A DNA stretch of 20,080 nt, taken from assembly GCA_019509895.1 (NCBI GenBank), contig JAEKLK010000199.1, positions 1 to 20,080 on the forward strand. The letters are read 5' to 3'. This DNA is from Betaproteobacteria bacterium. Lineage in GTDB: Bacteria; Pseudomonadota; Gammaproteobacteria; Burkholderiales; SG8-39. Both the position numbers and the translations under genes were made by a program. The notes beneath the pieces are model-generated. The model was not told the origin of the DNA, did no database searches, and saw only the letters and a program-made list of their open reading frames with translations. Shown here in pieces: positions 1 to 10,161 of this stretch; the first letter of the stretch is position 1; every line of letters begins with the position of its first letter.

Positions 1-1
1 C

Positions 2-631
2 TCGCGCCAGCTGGAAAACAAGAACGACATGCTCGGCGTGCTGGAATCGCAGCTCTTCGAGCAGGCCGTGAAGAAGAAGCTGATGCCGACCATGCTGCCT
101 GTGCGTGCGCCGTTCAACGCCTCGGGCTTCGGCAAGCGCGTCGATCCCTTTACCGGACAGCTCGCGATGCACGAAGGCATCGATTTCCTCGCTGACGCGG
201 GCTCGCAGGTGGTTGCGGCCGCCGGCGGCGTGGTGGTGTTCGCGGGCTTCCATCCGCAATACGGCTACGTCATCGATATCGACCACGGCAACGACCTCGT
301 TACGCGCTACGCGCATTGCTCCAAGCTGCTCGTGAAAGAGGGCGATGTGGTGGCGCGCGGACGCAAGATCAGCGAAGTGGGATCCACCGGGCGCTCGACC
401 GGCCCGCACCTGCACTTCGAAGTGCGCTTCCGCGGCGTGGCGCAGAACCCGAGCAAATTCCTGCTCGCGTCGGTGCCCGCGGCGCGCGGCAGTACCAAGG
501 TCGCGACCGCCAAGGCGCCGAGCGAAAGCGCCAGGCCCGCGGAAGAAAGCGCGAAGGCCGTCGCGCCCGCGCCCGCGACTGAAGCGAGCAAGGTCCCCGC
601 CGAGAGCGCCAAGGCCGCGAGCGACGAGTAG
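2..631 (+). CDS. M23 family zinc metallopeptidase, C-terminal part (5' end outside window)
   Basis: The reading frame is open from the first bases, before the first ATG at 29, so the gene enters the window already in progress. The visible part is a complete LytM/M23 peptidase domain. The first zinc motif HxxxD (HEGID) lies at 170-184 and the second (HLHFE) at 407-421, within the typical GSTGRSTGPHLHFE context. A Lys/Ala/Glu/Pro-rich, probably disordered tail of about 45 residues follows. M23 enzymes cut peptide cross-links in peptidoglycan, or act as inactive activators of amidases. Both zinc motifs are intact here, so activity is likely. The family usually has an N-terminal membrane anchor or coiled coil, and the residues before the domain (SRQLENKNDMLGVLESQLFE) look like the end of such a helix. 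Position directly before secA is common in betaproteobacteria. Confidence 0.93.
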   Translation, partial: SRQLENKNDMLGVLESQLFEQAVKKKLMPTMLPVRAPFNASGFGKRVDPFTGQLAMHEGIDFLADAGSQVVAAAGGVVVFAGFHPQYGYVIDIDHGNDLVTRYAHCSKLLVKEGDVVARGRKISEVGSTGRSTGPHLHFEVRFRGVAQNPSKFLLASVPAARGSTKVATAKAPSESARPAEESAKAVAPAPATEASKVPAESAKAASDE

Positions 632-655
632 CGCGACGGGGCGTTCGGGCCCGCG

Positions 656-664
656 TGATAACAT
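656..664 (+). promoter_or_regulatory. Possible extended -10 promoter for secA
   Basis: TG-A-TAACAT lies in the 88-base gap between the peptidase and secA, about 55 bases before the secA start. It has the extended -10 TG and four of six bases of TATAAT. No convincing -35 box is visible. A very similar TAACATT stands before the cyclase gene at 13700. This is sequence pattern only. Confidence 0.3.
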
Positions 665-719
665 TCGCGGCTTTCCCGGAGCTCGTTCTCCGCCGGCCCG
701 CACCGGGCCGACGTCCAGC

Positions 720-3533
<2,814 letters not shown>

Positions 3534-3535
3534 CG

Positions 3536-4741
3536 ATGGCGGTCAATCTGCCGCCACCCGATCCCGCAAGCCTCCTTCCCGTTCCCGGCGTCGACCTGGG
3601 CGTCGCCATGGCCGGCGTGCGCAAGGCGAATCGCAAGGACCTGCTGGTGATGCGCTTTGGTCCGCACACGCGCGTCGCCGGCGTCTTCACGCAGAACCGC
3701 TTTTGCGCCGCGCCGGTGATCCTGGCGCGCAAGCATCTGAAGAACGACGTGCAGGCGCTGGTCGTAAACACCGGCAATGCGAACGCGGGGACCGGCAAGC
3801 GCGGCCTCGAGGACGCCATGCGCGTGTGCGAGGCGCTCGCCAGCCACCTCGGCTGCGAGGCGCAGCAGATCCTGCCCTTCTCGACCGGCGTGATCATGGA
3901 GCCGCTGCCGGTGGAGCGGATCGTGGCCGGAGTGCCGCACGCACTGCTCCACAAGGACGACTGGCTCTCGGCTGCCGAAGCGATCATGACGACCGATACG
4001 GTGCCGAAGGCCTATTCGCGCAAGGTGCGGCTCTCGGGTGGCCAGGCCGTGGTCACCGGCATCGCCAAGGGCGCGGGCATGATCCGGCCCGACATGGCGA
4101 CCCTGCTCGCCTTCATTGCCACCGACGCGCGTCTTTCCAGCCGCAACCTGCAATCGGTGCTCGAGCGCGTCGCCAAGCGCACGTTCAACTGCGTTACGGT
4201 GGATGGCGACACTTCTACCAACGACTCGCTGATCCTCGCGGCGACCGGCGAAGGACCGCGGGCGCGCAGCCGGCGCGACCTGCTCAAGCTGGAGGTGGCC
4301 ATCGGCGACGTGGCCCGCCACCTGGCCCAGGCCATCGTGCGCGACGGCGAAGGCGCGACCAAGTTCGTTACCATCGATGTCGAGCGCGGGCGCAGAGTCG
4401 AGGAGTGCCGGCAGGTGGCGTACGCCATCGCGCATTCGCCGCTCGTAAAGACGGCGTTCTTCGCTTCCGATCCGAACCTCGGGCGAATCCTGGCGGCCAT
4501 CGGCAATTCCGGCGTCGCGGGACTCGACACCACGAAGATCGAGCTCTACATCGACGCCGTGCGGGTTGCAATTGCGGGTGCCCGGGATCCGGCCTATCGC
4601 GAGGAAGACGCCATCGCGGCGATGAAGAAGCCGGAGTTCCGCATCCGCGTGCTGCTGCACCGGGGGATGGCGAGCGCCACCGTGTGGACCTGCGACTTCT
4701 CGTTCGACTACGTGAAGATCAACGCGGAATATAGGACGTGA
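3536..4741 (+). CDS. argJ: Bifunctional glutamate N-acetyltransferase / amino-acid acetyltransferase ArgJ
   Basis: ArgJ transfers acetyl from N-acetylornithine to glutamate in the cyclic arginine pathway, and in bifunctional forms also uses acetyl-CoA. The 401 residues are the normal length. Family signatures seen are NTGNANAGTG (79-88), the autocleavage site in PDMATLL with the nucleophile Thr189 that becomes the N-terminus of the beta chain, and TVDGDTSTND. The ATG lies two bases after the secA stop, so translation is probably coupled. The shadow frame upstream runs through secA but has no relation to ArgJ. The C-terminus FDYVKINAEYRT is typical. No key residue is missing. Confidence 0.97.
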   Translation: MAVNLPPPDPASLLPVPGVDLGVAMAGVRKANRKDLLVMRFGPHTRVAGVFTQNRFCAAPVILARKHLKNDVQALVVNTGNANAGTGKRGLEDAMRVCEALASHLGCEAQQILPFSTGVIMEPLPVERIVAGVPHALLHKDDWLSAAEAIMTTDTVPKAYSRKVRLSGGQAVVTGIAKGAGMIRPDMATLLAFIATDARLSSRNLQSVLERVAKRTFNCVTVDGDTSTNDSLILAATGEGPRARSRRDLLKLEVAIGDVARHLAQAIVRDGEGATKFVTIDVERGRRVEECRQVAYAIAHSPLVKTAFFASDPNLGRILAAIGNSGVAGLDTTKIELYIDAVRVAIAGARDPAYREEDAIAAMKKPEFRIRVLLHRGMASATVWTCDFSFDYVKINAEYRT

Positions 4742-4751
4742 TGCGTCGTAC

Positions 4752-5606
4752 GTGAACAAGGACCTGGAAGAGATCCTGCAGCGGCTGGCCGAGATCCTGC
4801 CGCGGCCGAGCGCGCCGACCGATTGGACGGCGAGCATCGCCTTTCGCTGGCGCGCAAGCAGCCGTCGCGGCGGTGCGGGATATCTGCAGCCGGTGCGCCA
4901 GGTGCACCGCATTCGCTTAGCGGACCTGCGCGGCATCGACAAGCAGATCGAGCGCGTCGAGCAGAACACACGCCAGCTCCTCGCCGGGCTGCCCGCGAAC
5001 AACGTGCTCCTCACCGGCGCGCGCGGCACGGGCAAGTCCTCGATCGTAAAAGGGCTGCTCAACAAGTACAGCAAGCAGGGGCTGCGCCTGATCGAGGTGG
5101 AGAAGAACGATCTGGTCGACCTGCCGCAGATCGTCGATCAGGTGGCGGCGCGCCCGGAGCGCTTTCTCCTATTCTGTGACGACCTGAGCTTCCACGGCGC
5201 CGAGGACGGCTATATCGCGCTCAAGGTGGTGCTTGACGGCTCGGTGTCGACCAAGTCGGAAAACCTGCTGATTTACGCGACTTCGAATCGCCGCCACCTC
5301 ATGCCCGAGTACATGGCGGAGAACCTGGAGACCAAGTACGTCGGCGACGAGATCCATCCCGGCGAGACGGTCGAGGAGAAGATTTCGCTCTCGGAGCGCT
5401 TCGGACTGTGGGTGACGTTCTATCCGTTCGATCAGGACGAGTACCTCGACATCGTGCAGCACTGGCTGAAGACGCTCGGCGGCAAGTGGAGCGACGAGGC
5501 GCGCGAAGAGTCGCTGCAGTGGTCGCTGCAGCGCGGCTCGCGCAGCGGGCGCGTGGCGTATCAATTCGCGCGCGACTGGGCCGGCCGGCACTCGAAAAAG
5601 CCCTGA
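4752..5606 (+). CDS. DUF815 family AAA+ type ATP-binding protein
   Basis: This 284-residue protein of the DUF815 (PF05673-type) ATPase family starts with GTG ten bases after argJ. Walker A is GARGTGKSS (89-97). A Walker B-like strand FLLFCDDLSF (138-147) ends in Asp-Asp. A sensor-like segment LLIYATSNRRHLMPEYM follows, and then the family's SLSERFGLW block. The family is widespread in proteobacteria, and its members resemble AAA+ ATPases of the DnaA/RuvB kind. Its cellular role is not firmly established, so none is assigned here. Only one base separates its stop from the next gene, which suggests cotranscription with secA, argJ and the Nudix fusion. Confidence 0.93.
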   Translation: MNKDLEEILQRLAEILPRPSAPTDWTASIAFRWRASSRRGGAGYLQPVRQVHRIRLADLRGIDKQIERVEQNTRQLLAGLPANNVLLTGARGTGKSSIVKGLLNKYSKQGLRLIEVEKNDLVDLPQIVDQVAARPERFLLFCDDLSFHGAEDGYIALKVVLDGSVSTKSENLLIYATSNRRHLMPEYMAENLETKYVGDEIHPGETVEEKISLSERFGLWVTFYPFDQDEYLDIVQHWLKTLGGKWSDEAREESLQWSLQRGSRSGRVAYQFARDWAGRHSKKP

Positions 5607-5607
5607 G

Positions 5608-6510
5608 GTGATAGAGGTCGCCGCGGCGGTGATCGAGCGCGCCGACGGGCGCTTCCTGCTCGCGCAGCGGCCACCGGGAAAGGTGTACGCGGGCTACTGG
5701 GAGTTTCCGGGCGGCAAAGTCGAGGCGGGCGAGCCCGCCGAGCGGGCGCTTGCGCGCGAGCTGCACGAGGAGCTCGGCATCGATGTGCGCACCGCCTATC
5801 CGTGGATCACCCGCGAGCATGTCTATCCGCACGGCCACGTGCGGCTCAATTTTTTCCGCGTGCGCGAGTGGCTCGGCGAGCCGCATCCGCGCGAGGGCCA
5901 GGCGATCGCCTGGCAGGCGCTCGGCGGCGCCATGGTGGCGCCGATGCTGCCGGCGAATGCCCCGGTGCTCGCGTCCCTCGCGCTGCCGCACGAATATGCC
6001 GTGACCGACGCCGCGGGCATGGGGACGGCGCCGATGCTGGCGGCCCTCGAGCGACGGCTGGACGAGGGGCTGCGGCTGGTGCAGCTGCGCGAACCGACGC
6101 TCGCGCCGGTGGAGCGCGAGCTCTTCACGACCGAGGTGCTCGGCTTCGCCAAGCGCCATGGCGCGAAGGTGCTGACCAAATCGCCCACGCCGGGCGCCGA
6201 CGGTGTGCATTACACCGCCGCCGAGCTGATGCGTCTCGAGCGCCGGCCGGGGACTGGCCTGGCTGCGGCGTCATGCCACACGCGGGCAGAGCTCCAGCGC
6301 GCCATGGCCCTCGGCCTCGATTTCGCGGTGCTCGGGCCGGTGCTAGAGAAGCCCGGCGCCGAGCCGCTCGGCTGGCGTCGCTTCGCCGAGATGGTGCGCG
6401 GTACCCACATTCCGGTCTATGCGATTGGCGGCCTGAGCGCCGCGGACCTGCCGAGCGCGTGGCGGGCCGGCGCGCATGGCGTCGCGATGATCCGCGCCGC
6501 CTGGCGCTAG
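5608..6510 (+). CDS. Nudix hydrolase (MutT-like) fused to a thiamine phosphate synthase-like domain
   Basis: Residues 1-127 form a MutT-type Nudix domain. The Nudix box is exact: G36, E42, R50, E51, E54, E55, G57 in the order GX5EX7REUXEEXGU, followed by the PHGHVRLNFF strand typical of 8-oxo-dGTP pyrophosphatases. Residues of about 129-300 resemble a ThiE TIM barrel (LVQLREPTL, ADGVHYTAAEL, FAVLGPVLEKPG, PVYAIGGLSAADL). They lack the lysine- and HxGQxD-type motifs of active ThiE, so this half may not make thiamine phosphate. Such MutT-ThiE fusions are known in beta- and gammaproteobacteria. The start is GTG one base after the preceding stop. The stop shares a CTAG with the stop of yacG on the other strand. 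The likely role is sanitising oxidised nucleotides. Confidence 0.9.
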   Translation: MIEVAAAVIERADGRFLLAQRPPGKVYAGYWEFPGGKVEAGEPAERALARELHEELGIDVRTAYPWITREHVYPHGHVRLNFFRVREWLGEPHPREGQAIAWQALGGAMVAPMLPANAPVLASLALPHEYAVTDAAGMGTAPMLAALERRLDEGLRLVQLREPTLAPVERELFTTEVLGFAKRHGAKVLTKSPTPGADGVHYTAAELMRLERRPGTGLAAASCHTRAELQRAMALGLDFAVLGPVLEKPGAEPLGWRRFAEMVRGTHIPVYAIGGLSAADLPSAWRAGAHGVAMIRAAWR

Positions 6511-6698
6511 CGCTTGTCCGGGGGCGGCTCGTCGTCGGGCGGCGTCTCGTCGCCCGCCACGCGGTAGCTCTCGCTCGCCCACTGGCCGAGGTCGATCATC
6601 TTGCAGCGCTGGCTGCAAAACGGCCGCCACTCGTTTTGAGGAGCGAACGGCGAAAGCGCGCCGCAGCGCGGGCAAGGCACCTGCTTTACAGATTGCAA
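6507..6698 (-). CDS. yacG: DNA gyrase inhibitor YacG, small zinc protein
   Basis: This 63-residue protein has the YacG treble-clef zinc motif: C9-x2-C12 in PCPRCG, and C28-x3-C32 in FCSQRCKMIDLGQWASE. The IDLGxWAxE segment is the family hallmark. In E. coli, YacG binds GyrB and inhibits gyrase. The acidic, proline-rich tail (DETPPDDEPPPDKR) is usual. Its ATG overlaps the end of zapD by 13 bases, so the two are translationally linked. It is the last gene of the minus-strand pil/coaE/zapD cluster and meets the Nudix gene tail to tail. Confidence 0.95.
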   Translation of the reverse strand: MQSVKQVPCPRCGALSPFAPQNEWRPFCSQRCKMIDLGQWASESYRVAGDETPPDDEPPPDKR

Positions 6699-7447
6699 AA
6701 CGTGAGCTCGAAGGGCACCTCTCCCTCGGCGGTGCGCTGCGAGCGCGGCTCTTCGCCGTTCACCGCGAGGAAGCGGATATTGAGGACGTACTTGTTGGCG
6801 CTGATCTCCGGGACGCAGGCGAGCGCCGGGTCGAGCCGCAGGCGCAGCATCTGCGCGCTCTTGCCGCCGAGCATCTGCTGGAACATGCCCTGCGGCGCGC
6901 TGACCGATTGCGGCCGGCCGGAGTCGCGCAGGATGCGCAGGATGATGGCCGAGCCGTCGCGCAGCGGATGAAGCGGGCTCGTCCAGGCGGCCAGCTGGCC
7001 GGTGCGTTCCTCGGCCGGCCGGTGCAGCCAGTAATGGTATGAGGGCAGGTCGAACTCGCAGGCGCCGCCCGGGATGGCGGTGCGCTGTTTGATCGACATC
7101 AGCCAGTCGTTCTCGCGCAGGTACTGCCCGATCTTCCCGGTCATCGAGAAAAGCGCGCCGGCCGCCTGCTCGATGTCGCGCAGCACGTTCGCGAGGGCAT
7201 CCTGCGCGATGTCGGGATTGTTGCGGAAGGAAACGAGCACCTGTTTCTGGCGCTCGAGCTCCTGCAGCAGATCGGACTTCAGGTCCGCGCGGCTCACCAC
7301 CTCGAGGATCTCGAACAGCGTAAGGAGCGCCATGTGGTGGTCGTGCGGGTCGCTGCGCGCGATGAAATGGCGCGAGCGCTCGAACAGGTCTTCAAGCCGC
7401 AGCAGCGTGCGGATGCGCTCGTTCAGCGGATATTCGTACGTGATCAC
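6686..7447 (-). CDS. zapD: Cell division protein ZapD
   Basis: ZapD cross-links FtsZ filaments and stabilises the Z ring. From the GTG at 7447 the product is 253 residues (E. coli 247) and begins MITYEYPLNERIRTLLRLED, exactly as family members do. It continues with an alpha-helical N-terminal domain and a beta-strand domain (CEFDLPSYHYWLHRP, SAQMLRLRLDPALACVPEIS, KYVLNIRF). The frame is open upstream to another GTG at 7519, which would add 24 residues. These do not look like ZapD and would run to within seven bases of the coaE stop, so the inner GTG is preferred, although neither has a strong Shine-Dalgarno sequence. The gene lies between coaE and yacG, a conserved betaproteobacterial order. 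Confidence 0.94.
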   Translation of the reverse strand: MITYEYPLNERIRTLLRLEDLFERSRHFIARSDPHDHHMALLTLFEILEVVSRADLKSDLLQELERQKQVLVSFRNNPDIAQDALANVLRDIEQAAGALFSMTGKIGQYLRENDWLMSIKQRTAIPGGACEFDLPSYHYWLHRPAEERTGQLAAWTSPLHPLRDGSAIILRILRDSGRPQSVSAPQGMFQQMLGGKSAQMLRLRLDPALACVPEISANKYVLNIRFLAVNGEEPRSQRTAEGEVPFELTFCNL

Positions 7448-7525
7448 GGGGGCTGCGGTGACGCCGAAAGGTGCGCCCGAAAAACTGAGCCGATTCTGCG
7501 CGATTTGGACAGCCGGCACAACCCG

Positions 7526-7989
7526 CTAGTGCGCAGACTGCGCCGCCATTTTCAGGTAGCGCGCATGTAGCGCGCGCACCTGCGACAAGAGCTGCTCGAG
7601 CGTGCCGCCGTTGTCGATCAGGTCGTCGGCCGCGGCGCGCCGCGCCTCGCGCGAGGCCTGCTGCGCGACGATGGTGCCGCGGCGATGCGACGCTCGCTTT
7701 CGGCCCGGATCATCGGATGAAGCAGCGCTTCCAGCGCGCGCTTCGCCGCGGGGTCGCCGAACACCCGCGCTCGCATGGCATCGCGGTCCATGGCGCCGCT
7801 CGGCGCAATGAACGCCTCGCCGAAAAGCCCCTTGATGTGCGGCAGGGCCGCGCCGTCCGCCGCGGTGAGCTCATGCGCGATCGCGTCGGTGTCCACCACC
7901 GTGGCGCCCAGGCGCCCGAATTCATCCGCCGCCGCGCTCTTGCCGCTGCCGATGCCGCCGGTCAGGCCGACGACCAGGCGAGGGCTCAC
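7526..7989 (-). pseudogene. coaE: Dephospho-CoA kinase CoaE, disrupted by an internal deletion and frameshift
   Basis: CoaE phosphorylates dephospho-CoA, the last step of CoA synthesis. The GTG at 7989 overlaps the pilD stop by four bases (GTGA). Residues 1-105 are normal CoaE, with P-loop GLTGGIGSGKS (8-18), VVDTDAIAHEL and LLHPMIRAESERRIAAA. The frame then leaves the family and stops at 7618-7620, giving 123 residues. A second frame from about 7675 to the TAG at 7526 encodes the normal CoaE end (IVAQQASREAR, AAADDLIDNGG, LHARYLKMAAQ). The segment expected between them, about 51 codons including the VPLLxE motif and the RVLVVD strand, is absent. The total is 464 bases against about 620 in intact genes, so the loss is about 155 bases and not a multiple of three. 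This is a true pseudogene or an assembly deletion. Confidence 0.88.
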
Positions 7990-8849
7990 AGCCGGTTCAC
8001 GTACCAGCGCACGAGCGGCTCGCCCCAGAAGAGCGCGATCAGAGCGGCGATGGCGATGTAAGGCCCGAAATGGAAGCGAAAGCCGGCATCCCAGCGGCCG
8101 CGCGCCGCGAACATCTGCGCCGCGCCGAAGGCGAGGCCCACGAGCGAGGACAGCAGGATGACGAGCGGCAGCATCTTCCAGCCGAGGAACGCGCCCACCG
8201 CCGCGTTCATCTTGAAGTCGCCGTAGCCCATGCCCTCCTTGCCCGTGGCGAGCTTGTAGCCCCAGTACACCAGCCAGAGCGAGAGGTAGCCGGCGAGCGC
8301 GCCGATCACCGCGTCGGGCAGTGGCACGAACGCGCCCCTCAGGTTGATAAGCAGGCCGAGCCACGCGAGCGGCAATGTCAGGTCGTCGGGCAGCAACCCG
8401 GTCTCCTGGTCGATGAAGGCGAGCGCGATGGTGAACCAGACGAAGACGCTCGCGCCGAGCGCGGCGAGCGTCGGACCGAAGTGCCAGAACGAAAAGGCGG
8501 CGCCGAGGCCGCCCAGCAGCTCGACCAGCGGGTAGCGAGCGCTGATCGGCGTCTTGCAGCTCGAGCACTTGCCGCGCAACGCAAGCCAGCTAACGACCGG
8601 GATGTTTTCGAGGGCGCCGATCGGGTGAGCGCACTTTGGGCAGCGCGAGCGCGGCGCCACCAGGTCGAGGGGCGGCTCTGCCGCGACCGGCTGCCCGGCA
8701 AGCTCTGCGCACTGTGCGCGCCATTCGCGCTCCATCATGCGCGGCAGCCGATGGATGACGACGTTCAGGAACGAGCCGACGCACAGCCCGAACACCAACG
8801 CCAGCCAGGGAAGAACGGCTGGCTGTGCGAGCCAGCCGAGGGTTACCAT
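7986..8849 (-). CDS. pilD: Prepilin peptidase / N-methyltransferase PilD
   Basis: PilD is the inner-membrane aspartic protease that cleaves the leader of type IV prepilins and methylates the new N-terminus. The 287 residues include N-terminal FGLCVGSFLNVVIHRLP, a cytoplasmic zinc loop with two CxxC pairs (C70/C73 and C95/C98), and the catalytic aspartates D147 (AFIDQETGLLPDD) and D211 (GMGYGDFKM). About eight hydrophobic segments are present. The ATG follows the pilC stop by four bases, and the stop overlaps the coaE start, so pilC-pilD-coaE are coupled. The protein is intact. Confidence 0.97.
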   Translation of the reverse strand: MVTLGWLAQPAVLPWLALVFGLCVGSFLNVVIHRLPRMMEREWRAQCAELAGQPVAAEPPLDLVAPRSRCPKCAHPIGALENIPVVSWLALRGKCSSCKTPISARYPLVELLGGLGAAFSFWHFGPTLAALGASVFVWFTIALAFIDQETGLLPDDLTLPLAWLGLLINLRGAFVPLPDAVIGALAGYLSLWLVYWGYKLATGKEGMGYGDFKMNAAVGAFLGWKMLPLVILLSSLVGLAFGAAQMFAARGRWDAGFRFHFGPYIAIAALIALFWGEPLVRWYVNRL

Positions 8850-8853
8850 CGGC

Positions 8854-10083
8854 TTATACGGCCTGGCCGATCTTGAAGATCGGCAGGTACATGGCGATCA
8901 CCATGCCGCCGATCAGCGTGCCGAGGACCACCATGATCATCGGCTCCATGAGCGAGGAGAGTGCTTCCACGGCGTCGTCGACTTCCGCCTCGTAGAAGTC
9001 CGCGACCTTCCCCAGCATGGCGTCGAGCGCACCGGTTTCCTCGCCGATCGAGCACATCTGCAGCACCATGTTCGGGAAGACGTTGGTGTTCTGCATGGCG
9101 ACCGTGAGCGCCGTGCCAGTGGAGACTTCCTGCTGGATCTGCTTGGTGGCGGTGGCGTAGACGTAATTGCCCGCGGCACCACCAACCGAGTCGAGCGCTT
9201 CCACCAGCGGCACGCCGGCGGCGAACATGGTCGAGAGCGTGCGCGTCCACCGCGCAATCGACGACTTCCTCACCAGGTCGCCGAATACCGGCAGCTTCAG
9301 CATCATGCGGTCCATCGCGATCTGCACCGCGAGCGAGCGCCTCCAGGCTTCGAAGAAGCCATAGATGCCGGCGCCGAGCACCGGGAAAATGATGAACCAG
9401 TAGGCGACGAACCAGTCCGAGATCGCCATGACGAAGAGGGTCGGCGCCGGCAGGTCGGCGCCGAAGCTCGTGAACACCTGCTTGAAGGCCGGGATCACGA
9501 AAATCATGATCACCGCCGTGATGATGAACGCCACCGCAACGATCGCGATCGGGTAGAAGAGCGCCGCCTTGATCTTCGACTTGATGGCGAGGATCTTCTC
9601 CTTGTAGACCGCCAGTCGGTCGAGAAGCGACTCGAGAATTCCCGCCTGCTCGCCAGCCGCCACCAGGTTGCAGAACAGCGCGTCGAAGTGCAGCGGATAT
9701 TTGCGGAACGCGCTCGCGAGCGGCGAGCCGGTCTCGACGTCGGCCTTTATCTCCATCAGCAGCTTGGCGACCGCCGGGTTGCTGGCGCCCTTGCCGACGA
9801 TGTCGAACGATTGCAGGAGCGGCACGCCGGCCTTCATCATCGTCGCGAGCTGGCGCGTGAAGAGCGCGATGTCCTTCTCCCGCACCTTGCCGCCGGCGGC
9901 TCTCTTCTGCTTCTTGACCTTCTGCACCATGATGCCTTGCCGGCGCAGAGTCGCGTTCACCGCGGCCTCGCTCACCGCGCGGAGCTCGCCGCGAATCGTC
10001 TTGCCTGCTTTGTCCTTGCCCTCCCAGGCAAAGACGAATTCCTTCGGCCCCTTGGCGATGGATGCTGCAGCTGCGGTTGCCAT
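8854..10083 (-). CDS. pilC: Type IV pilus inner-membrane platform protein PilC
   Basis: PilC is the GspF-family platform of the type IV pilus machine, which couples the PilB and PilT motors to pilin assembly. The 409 residues have the two repeated GspF domains: first KDIALFTRQLATMMKAGVPL, second ARWTRTLSTMFAAGVPLVEA. Three membrane segments are present (about residues 180-205, 220-250 and 385-405), as is the GEETGALDAML motif. A strong Shine-Dalgarno sequence (GGGAGG) lies about ten bases before the ATG. pilD follows after four bases. pilB, usually directly upstream, is absent. The next gene upstream is yfjD across a 78-base gap in which I see no strong promoter, terminator or pilB remnant. 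Confidence 0.97.
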   Translation of the reverse strand: MATAAAASIAKGPKEFVFAWEGKDKAGKTIRGELRAVSEAAVNATLRRQGIMVQKVKKQKRAAGGKVREKDIALFTRQLATMMKAGVPLLQSFDIVGKGASNPAVAKLLMEIKADVETGSPLASAFRKYPLHFDALFCNLVAAGEQAGILESLLDRLAVYKEKILAIKSKIKAALFYPIAIVAVAFIITAVIMIFVIPAFKQVFTSFGADLPAPTLFVMAISDWFVAYWFIIFPVLGAGIYGFFEAWRRSLAVQIAMDRMMLKLPVFGDLVRKSSIARWTRTLSTMFAAGVPLVEALDSVGGAAGNYVYATATKQIQQEVSTGTALTVAMQNTNVFPNMVLQMCSIGEETGALDAMLGKVADFYEAEVDDAVEALSSLMEPMIMVVLGTLIGGMVIAMYLPIFKIGQAV

Positions 10084-10161
10084 TTTTAGAAGCTCCCTCC
10101 CACTTCCGGACCGAGCATCTTGCCCCCGGCGGTAGCGTTTGTAAAGCCTGAGGTTTCCGCT

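Noticed and set aside
7448..7519. 24-residue N-terminal extension of ZapD
   Set aside because: Family members start at ITYEYPLNERIR, and the extension shows no similarity. Kept only as an alternative start.
8737..10089. 450-codon plus-strand frame over pilC
   Set aside because: Antisense shadow of pilC, rich in His/Arg/Asp/Glu, with no domain.
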